DNA from: Marinobacter bohaiensis
GTDB lineage: Bacteria > Pseudomonadota > Gammaproteobacteria > Pseudomonadales > Oleiphilaceae
NCBI RefSeq assembly: GCF_003258515.1
Contig: NZ_QGEH01000003.1
Location: 330,788 to 394,787, forward strand
Reading direction: 5' to 3'
Length of the DNA stretch: 64,000 bases
Below, in pieces: positions 60,015 through 64,000 of the stretch. The position numbers and the translations under genes are program-made. Numbering within the stretch: the stretch's first letter is position 1; every line of letters begins with the position of its first letter. Under the pieces are notes generated by a model that saw only the letters and a program-made list of their open reading frames with translations, was not told the DNA's origin and searched no databases.

Positions 60015-60956
60015 ATGACGCGAGTGATTGCCTTCGGAGAAGCCCTCATCGACATGCTGGCCCGCCCGGGCGACGACGGCCAGCGCACCTTCCTGGAACA
60101 GGCCGGCGGTGCCCCCGCCAACGTCGCCGTCGGCGTCGCCAAACTGGGCGGCCAGGCCTGCTTTATGGGGCAGGTGGGCAAGGACATGTTCGGTGACATG
60201 CTCGTGCGGACCATGGCCGACTACGGCGTCGACACCCACGCCCTGCACCAGACCGCCGCCGGCATGACCGCGCTGGCCTTCGTCAGCCTCGACGCCGACG
60301 GCGAACGCAGCTTCGCCTTCTACCGCGACGGCAGCGCCGACCTGCTGTACCGCATCGAACACGTCCCCGACGGCCTGTTCGACACGCCCGCCATCTTCCA
60401 CTGCTGCTCCAACACCCTGACCGACCCGGAAATCGCCGACACCACCCTGGCCCTCATGCAACAGGCCCGGGACGCCGGCTGCCTGGTCAGCTTCGACGTC
60501 AACTACCGCCACAACCTCTGGCCCAAGACCGCCACACCCGCCGACACCATCGCCGACGCCATGGCCCTGGCCCACATCGTCAAACTCAGCCGCGAAGAGC
60601 TGGAGGCCCTCTACGGTGATGAACAGACCACCGTCACCCGCCTGCTCGACGACGGCGCCCAGCTCGTCCTCGTCACCGACGGCGGCAACCCCCTCAACGT
60701 CTACTGGCCCGGCGGCGCCACCGACATCGCCCCCGTCCCCGCCGACATGATCGACAGCACCGCCGCCGGCGACGCCTTCGTAGCCGGCCTGCTGCACCGG
60801 CTGGCGGAGCAGGGCATCACCCGCGAAACCCTGACCGGCTGGATCGCCAACAAGGCCCAACTGGAAAAAGACCTCCAGTTTGCCTGCCGCTGCGGCGCCG
60901 TGGCCGTATCCCGCTACGGGGCGTTCGATGCCCTACCGACGGCGGACGATCTCTGA
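60015..60956 (+). CDS. PfkB-family carbohydrate kinase, fructokinase type
   Basis: A 313-residue ribokinase-family sugar kinase. The substrate motif GGAPANVAVGVAKLG is at 31-45 and the C-terminal DSTAAGDAFVAGLLH has the catalytic Asp of GDAF. The sequence is closest to fructokinases (LIDMLARPG, NYRHNLWPK). It is alone, without a transporter or regulator. Two hairpins follow, and the base composition drops within 120 bases downstream. Confidence 0.88.
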   Translation: MTRVIAFGEALIDMLARPGDDGQRTFLEQAGGAPANVAVGVAKLGGQACFMGQVGKDMFGDMLVRTMADYGVDTHALHQTAAGMTALAFVSLDADGERSFAFYRDGSADLLYRIEHVPDGLFDTPAIFHCCSNTLTDPEIADTTLALMQQARDAGCLVSFDVNYRHNLWPKTATPADTIADAMALAHIVKLSREELEALYGDEQTTVTRLLDDGAQLVLVTDGGNPLNVYWPGGATDIAPVPADMIDSTAAGDAFVAGLLHRLAEQGITRETLTGWIANKAQLEKDLQFACRCGAVAVSRYGAFDALPTADDL

Positions 60957-61002
60957 TTTAACACGACCTGTCGCAATCCCCGATTTGTAAAAGCTTGTCA
61001 GA

Positions 61003-61020
61003 CGCGGTGGTGCCACCGCG
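61003..61020. terminator. Hairpin downstream of the fructokinase
   Basis: CGCGGTGG and CCACCGCG form an 8-bp stem with only TG between. There is no T tract. Confidence 0.4.
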
Positions 61021-61043
61021 CTGGATCGCTAGACTCGAATAAA

Positions 61044-61063
61044 AGGCGCCCAAACGGGCGCCT
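61044..61063 (-). terminator. Terminator-like hairpin
   Basis: AGGCGCCC and GGGCGCCT form a perfect 8-bp stem, loop AAAC, preceded by AATAAA on this strand, which reads as a TTTTATT tract after the stem on the minus strand. It may serve as a bidirectional or minus-strand terminator at the chromosomal side of the cassette region. Confidence 0.5.
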
Positions 61064-61369
61064 CACTGGCGGTGGGATATCGCTGGGGCTGCGGTGTGAT
61101 CAGGGATGAGGTTTGCCTTTCTGTTTTCTGCGTTTTCCTTCCTGATCGTTCTGGTGGTGAGTTCCGAGCCTTCCCGTGTGTTCCGGTGCGGTTGTGTGTA
61201 CAGGTATATGGAAATCATGGAATGCGGAAGTCGCGATATTGCATGGGGTATCTGTGCGCAAGGCCTAAAGTGCTGATTAAAATAGGTTTTTTATTAGTTC
61301 GGGCCGTTGCCCCGGTTGTTATCTGGAACGCACGATTATTTGATATTGCGGAGCGCGGTCTAATCGCTG
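61064..61369. other. Transition from chromosome to cassette DNA, no gene seen
   Basis: Composition changes within this stretch, and no convincing gene or promoter was found. At 61327-61371 AAC, CGATTA, TAATCG and GTT form a small nested inverted repeat ending in the cassette junction (G61369/T61370). It could be the end of a short degenerate attC or the insertion target of the first cassette. No integrase or attI-like arrangement is evident. Confidence 0.5.
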
Positions 61370-62719
61370 TTAGCTGTTACTCAGTTCATAGATCAAAGGT
61401 ACGGAGTAGAATGAAAACAAAAACGGTAGCAAGCATTGCGTTGATCCTGTTGGTTATTGGCGTGTTAACGGTGTTGCTAATTCTATCTTTCTCGACTCTA
61501 ACGACTCGGGAAACAGGATTGATGAGCACTATACTCACATTGCTATCGATTCTTGCCACATGGATAGTTTCTTTCCTTTACTCTGAATCGATCCACAGGA
61601 CTTCCATCTCGGAAGCAAAAGAGTCCCACCAAGAAAACCTTAGAACTTATGCCTTAAAAGCGTCTGAGAAAGTGACAAACCTATCTGACCAGCTATCACA
61701 ACTAAGTGCTTTCTTAGAGGAAGAGCTTAACGCCAGCGACTTTGAAACTATTCAAGAACTAGTCAATAGTCGAGAACAGCGCATAGTAAGCGCTATACAA
61801 ATGCTGGCAATGTTAAAGTCTGTAAATGATACGTCCTTAAGTGATTGGCAGGGAGTAATTGGTGAAGAGCTAGAAGAACAAAGGGAAGAAAAGCAGGAAC
61901 TACAAGAATACGTTCTTGAGCTTACCGATAGGCTTGAAAGAGTATTGGAAAGAGAAGCAAGCCAATCTGAGCAAAGTCAAAAAGAGAAAGAAGTTCAACT
62001 ACTTTCGTTGCGAAACGACCTATCAAAAATGATAAATGAGGTCTCTGGAAGGCGCCCGGTACCAAAGATTGCAAGAAAATCAATCCGTAAAGATATATCT
62101 GTGAAATGCCCCAAGTGCGAATCGGAACTGAGCTACCGACAAAGGGCAAAGAAGAATACAGCAAAGAAAGTTGAATGTAGTGAATGTAAATCTAGATATG
62201 TATCCCTTTATGACGAGAGCAAGGGCAGTTTCTACCTCGAAGTAAGTAAAGATATCCCGGAAGAAATTAATTGTGAAGATTGCTCGTCAGTGATTACTAC
62301 CATGCTCAACTCATTCCCTGGGTCAATTTCAAATGTGGTTTGTGACCAATGCGAAGCTAAATATAGGTTAGTTCGTTATCACAACGGTGAGGTAAGGCTG
62401 AAAAGAATAGGCATAGCTCCCTCCAGCGGAATGAAGCTAACCGATGAAATTATCGATAAAGTTAGGTTACAGCTTCCCGGTCAACCGTGGCCACGACATA
62501 TCCACAAGACCGTTGCTCAGGAACTAGGAATATCGAATGGAATGGCTCAAAAGGCAATTAGAAGGCTCATCGATAAAGGTGTTTTTAAAGAACAAGTAAA
62601 CGGGCAGCTATATGAATTAAAACCTGTTTCCGAAGATGGCAGCTAACAAGTTGTTGTAGTTTGTTCCGGCCTACGGCCTCCACCGGACGCCCCTGTCGGG
62701 GCGCCGCTAAACAAAAGCG
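61370..62719 (+). mobile_element. Integron gene cassette 1
   Basis: The 1350-bp unit begins at the junction GTTAGCT (61369-61375, cut after G) and ends at the G of GTTATAA (62719). Its attC has R'' AGCTAAC, the exact complement of its own 5' junction, as expected for an excised-circle att site; the match extends to CAGCTAAC. It holds one promoter-poor gene. Base composition is much lower in GC than the chromosome. Confidence 0.87.
61411..62646 (+). CDS. Cassette 1 protein: two TM helices, coiled coil, two zinc ribbons, winged helix
   Basis: A 411-residue protein of unknown function. TM helices are at about 8-27 and 37-57; a long coiled coil (about 65-210) follows; two CxxC...CxxC zinc ribbons use Cys233/236/256/259 and Cys288/291/311/314; and a winged helix (about 341-405, DKVRLQLPGQPWPRHIHKTV, then LGISNGMAQKAIRRLIDKGV) ends it. 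The ATG at 61411 has GGAG 4 bases upstream and lies 41 bases from the cassette start. The TAA stop overlaps the attC R'' box. The order suggests a membrane-tethered sensor or effector with a DNA-binding tail. I know no characterised family with this architecture. Confidence 0.85.
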   Translation: MKTKTVASIALILLVIGVLTVLLILSFSTLTTRETGLMSTILTLLSILATWIVSFLYSESIHRTSISEAKESHQENLRTYALKASEKVTNLSDQLSQLSAFLEEELNASDFETIQELVNSREQRIVSAIQMLAMLKSVNDTSLSDWQGVIGEELEEQREEKQELQEYVLELTDRLERVLEREASQSEQSQKEKEVQLLSLRNDLSKMINEVSGRRPVPKIARKSIRKDISVKCPKCESELSYRQRAKKNTAKKVECSECKSRYVSLYDESKGSFYLEVSKDIPEEINCEDCSSVITTMLNSFPGSISNVVCDQCEAKYRLVRYHNGEVRLKRIGIAPSSGMKLTDEIIDKVRLQLPGQPWPRHIHKTVAQELGISNGMAQKAIRRLIDKGVFKEQVNGQLYELKPVSEDGS

Positions 62720-62725
62720 TTATAA
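62641..62725 (+). other. attC site of cassette 1
   Basis: The site of 85 bp runs from R'' AGCTAAC (62641-62647) to R' GTTATAA (62719-62725). An imperfect inverted repeat lies between, with TTTGTT (near 62661) matching AACAAA (near 62711) and an inner CGCCCC / GGGGCG stem. CACCGGAC and CCGCTAAAC in the middle resemble gammaproteobacterial attC sites. The cut point is between G62719 and T62720. Confidence 0.85.
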
Positions 62726-63877
62726 GCCTAGTTGAGCATACGTCTTAGGAAGTCAAATTTTAGTAGATAGTTTAAGGTTAATTTTATGCAAGTACCTAAA
62801 GTGTTTTTCTCTTACTCTCATGATAGTGAAGAACATAAAGCGTGGGTTCTAGCGCTAGCAACACGTTTAGAAGAAAATGGAGTTGCTGTGACATTAGACC
62901 AATGGGACTTGAGAGTTGGCGATGATCTTCCCTTTTTTATGGAATCTGGTCTAACTGATGCAGATAGAGTTGTTTTAATATGTACGGAGTCATATGTAAA
63001 AAAAGCTAATGACATGCGTAGTGGTGGTGTCGGTTATGAAAAAATGATAATTACTGCTCAAATAATGGCAGATCTGGGAAGCAACAGGGTAATCCCTATA
63101 GTTGTTAATAATGACTCACCCAATATGACTCCGACGTTTGTTTCTAGCAAGTTATATCTAAGCTTTGAGGCATCAGATTACGAAAATAGTTACTGCGAGC
63201 TCATTAGTAACCTGTGGGGTAAATCCGTAAAACCACGACCAAAGAGAGGTTCGAGTCCCTTTGCTAGAGAAGTTTCTCCCATAACTCCAATTACTTTTGA
63301 TGTGCCTGCTTCTTTTAGTAACCCTGCTACAAAGTCCAAAGTTACTGTTAATCCGACAGCTAATAACGGTCGTTATTGGGTTGGTGAGGGAGAGATGGCT
63401 TTTGAATTGTATTGGTCTAGATGTGGTGCGGGCTCTATATGGATATACAACGACCCTGAATCTATACATTCCTTATCTATAGCTCCTGAGAGTTTCAAAG
63501 ACATATCTGACATTGTTGATGCTACTGACCCTTCATTTTATCTTGAGGAAAGAAGTTCTAGTTTACGGGTCGGTGAAATTGCAGTTTTGCAGAACACTAA
63601 TGGTTATTATTTAGCGTTAAAAGTGGAACAAGTCCTATATAGATGTAGGCATGGTGATGATAAAGATGAATTGACTATTAGTTACGTAATTGCGCCAGCT
63701 AAAAGTACATCATTCTCAAAGTTTGCGTAAAGAAGTAAGTTGTACCGTGTGTTCGGCTTATAACAAACAATTTAAGAGTGATTCCCCACGCCTGGCATTT
63801 TGGGTTTAGGTTTAGTTCAGTGTTTACGGCGTCCATGTTGAGTAACGTGATTGCGTGGGTCACACCTTAATTGGGCG
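62720..63877 (+). mobile_element. Integron gene cassette 2
   Basis: The 1158-bp unit runs from T62720 to G63877. The 5' junction GTTATAAGCC is perfectly complementary over ten bases to the start of its own attC (GGCTTATAAC, 63755-63764). It holds one gene, the SEFIR/TIR-domain protein. No second gene or promoter is evident. Confidence 0.9.
62786..63730 (+). CDS. Cassette 2 protein: SEFIR/TIR-domain protein
   Basis: A 314-residue protein. Residues about 4-145 form a SEFIR/TIR_2 domain: KVFFSYSHDSEEHKAWVLAL, VTLDQWDLRVGDDLPFFME, RVVLICTESYVKKAND, then GGVGYEKMIIT with Glu85 a possible catalytic residue, and RVIPIVVNND. The C-terminal half (about 160-314) is beta-rich and not recognised. TIR domains in bacteria often hydrolyse NAD+ or make cyclic ADP-ribose signals in phage defence; SEFIR proteins are less studied. 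AAGG 8 bases ahead supports the ATG. It contains no TM helix. A stand-alone defence role is inferred from domain and cassette context. Confidence 0.87.
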   Translation: MQVPKVFFSYSHDSEEHKAWVLALATRLEENGVAVTLDQWDLRVGDDLPFFMESGLTDADRVVLICTESYVKKANDMRSGGVGYEKMIITAQIMADLGSNRVIPIVVNNDSPNMTPTFVSSKLYLSFEASDYENSYCELISNLWGKSVKPRPKRGSSPFAREVSPITPITFDVPASFSNPATKSKVTVNPTANNGRYWVGEGEMAFELYWSRCGAGSIWIYNDPESIHSLSIAPESFKDISDIVDATDPSFYLEERSSSLRVGEIAVLQNTNGYYLALKVEQVLYRCRHGDDKDELTISYVIAPAKSTSFSKFA

Positions 63878-63883
63878 TTGATA
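63758..63883 (+). other. attC site of cassette 2 (Vibrio-repeat-like)
   Basis: The 126-bp site runs from R'' TTATAAC (63758-63764) to R' GTTGATA (63877-63883). Pairing elements are seen in order: AATTTAAG (63769-63776) with CTTAATT (63866-63872), GTGA (63778-63781) with TCAC (63860-63863), and CCCACGC (63785-63791) with GCGTGGG (63853-63859), separated by unpaired bases as in attC hairpins. Length and TAACAAAC start fit VCR-type sites. Confidence 0.92.
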
Positions 63884-64000
63884 TGACTCCCCACGTCAAG
63901 AGGCAAACACCGATCCAGGCCTGTATTCCAAGGCTAGGTGTTGCCGTTAAAGGGCGGGTCAGGACAGACGCTGAGGCCAGTAATCGTCGACGGTTTTCAT
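63884..64000. other. Right edge after attC 2, no gene seen
   Basis: The remaining 117 bases hold an imperfect inverted repeat (GGCAAACACC near 63902 and GGTGTTGCC near 63937) with rising GC content. They could be the start of a third cassette or return to host DNA. A minus-strand ATG at the last bases opens only 13 codons and is not called. Confidence 0.5.

Noticed and set aside
60957..61369. Integron integrase or attI upstream of the cassettes
   Set aside because: The stretch contains only terminator-like hairpins and no tyrosine recombinase coding potential on either strand.
61072..61410. N-terminal extension of the cassette 1 protein by 113 codons
   Set aside because: It would cross the cassette junction at 61369. 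A ribosome site directly precedes the ATG at 61411, and the extended segment has no sensible sequence character.
63959..64000. Minus-strand gene starting at the right edge
   Set aside because: The ATG at 64000 opens only 13 codons before TGA, so it is not a gene start in this window.

Overview
The window is a GC-rich gammaproteobacterial chromosome segment. The gene set (cyanase, MHYT and 7TMR-DISM diguanylate cyclases, YjbQ, a DjlA-like protein, DUF294/DnaQ pair, lipase-foldase-like proteins, CDF and RND exporters, a PEP-CTERM protein) fits a free-living marine or halophilic species, perhaps Marinobacteraceae-like. That placement is an inference. No rRNA, tRNA, CRISPR array, phage or IS transposase was seen. 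Genes are densely packed on both strands up to about 61.06 kb, where base composition drops sharply and integron gene cassettes begin.

Layout. 0-8 kb: a proline-racemase-like enzyme with both catalytic Cys replaced, cyanase, a small membrane protein behind a near-perfect Fur box, a chemoreceptor, an epoxide-hydrolase-like enzyme, a DCC thiol oxidoreductase, and a DnaQ-like exonuclease paired with a cNMP/CBS/nucleotidyltransferase protein. 8-16.7 kb: TruC, a PhoD-like phosphatase, an MHYT-GGDEF-EAL enzyme, and an HxlR regulator divergent from an SDR / 2-hydroxychromene-2-carboxylate isomerase / thioesterase operon with two matched operators in the shared promoter region. 16.7-24 kb: a cystine-type ABC importer, a GNAT, two more c-di-GMP enzymes and YjbQ. 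24-36.4 kb: a large transglutaminase-like membrane protein, an amidase, an ICMT-like methyltransferase coupled to an Nmad3-family protein, AzlCD, and a lipid/lipase-flavoured block (two LifO-like proteins, an Lnt-like acyltransferase, an AraC regulator, a secreted alpha/beta hydrolase). 36.6-50.4 kb: mostly single genes, including a TAT-exported PhoD lipoprotein, a PEP-CTERM protein, ChaC, GST, ChaN, a DksA-like protein and a zinc exporter. 50.4-56.4 kb: a 195/196-bp palindromic tandem repeat array, then an RND efflux operon ending in its probable TetR repressor, and a related dispersed copy of the repeat. 56.4-61 kb: PspA/YiaA, an HTH regulator, an LprI-like protein, an uncharacterised lipoprotein and fructokinase.

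61.07-64 kb is the most interesting part. Two AT-rich genes sit in two consecutive integron cassettes. Each ends in an attC whose R'' box is complementary to the cassette's own 5' junction (GTTAGCT...AGCTAAC; GTTATAAGCC...GGCTTATAAC). The second attC, 126 bp, has Vibrio-repeat-like architecture. No integrase gene lies to the left, where it would be expected, so this is a CALIN-type cluster or a secondary-site insertion. Cassette 1 encodes a two-TM, coiled-coil, double zinc-ribbon, winged-helix protein of unknown function. Cassette 2 encodes a SEFIR/TIR-domain protein with an unrecognised C-terminal half, a plausible phage-defence effector.
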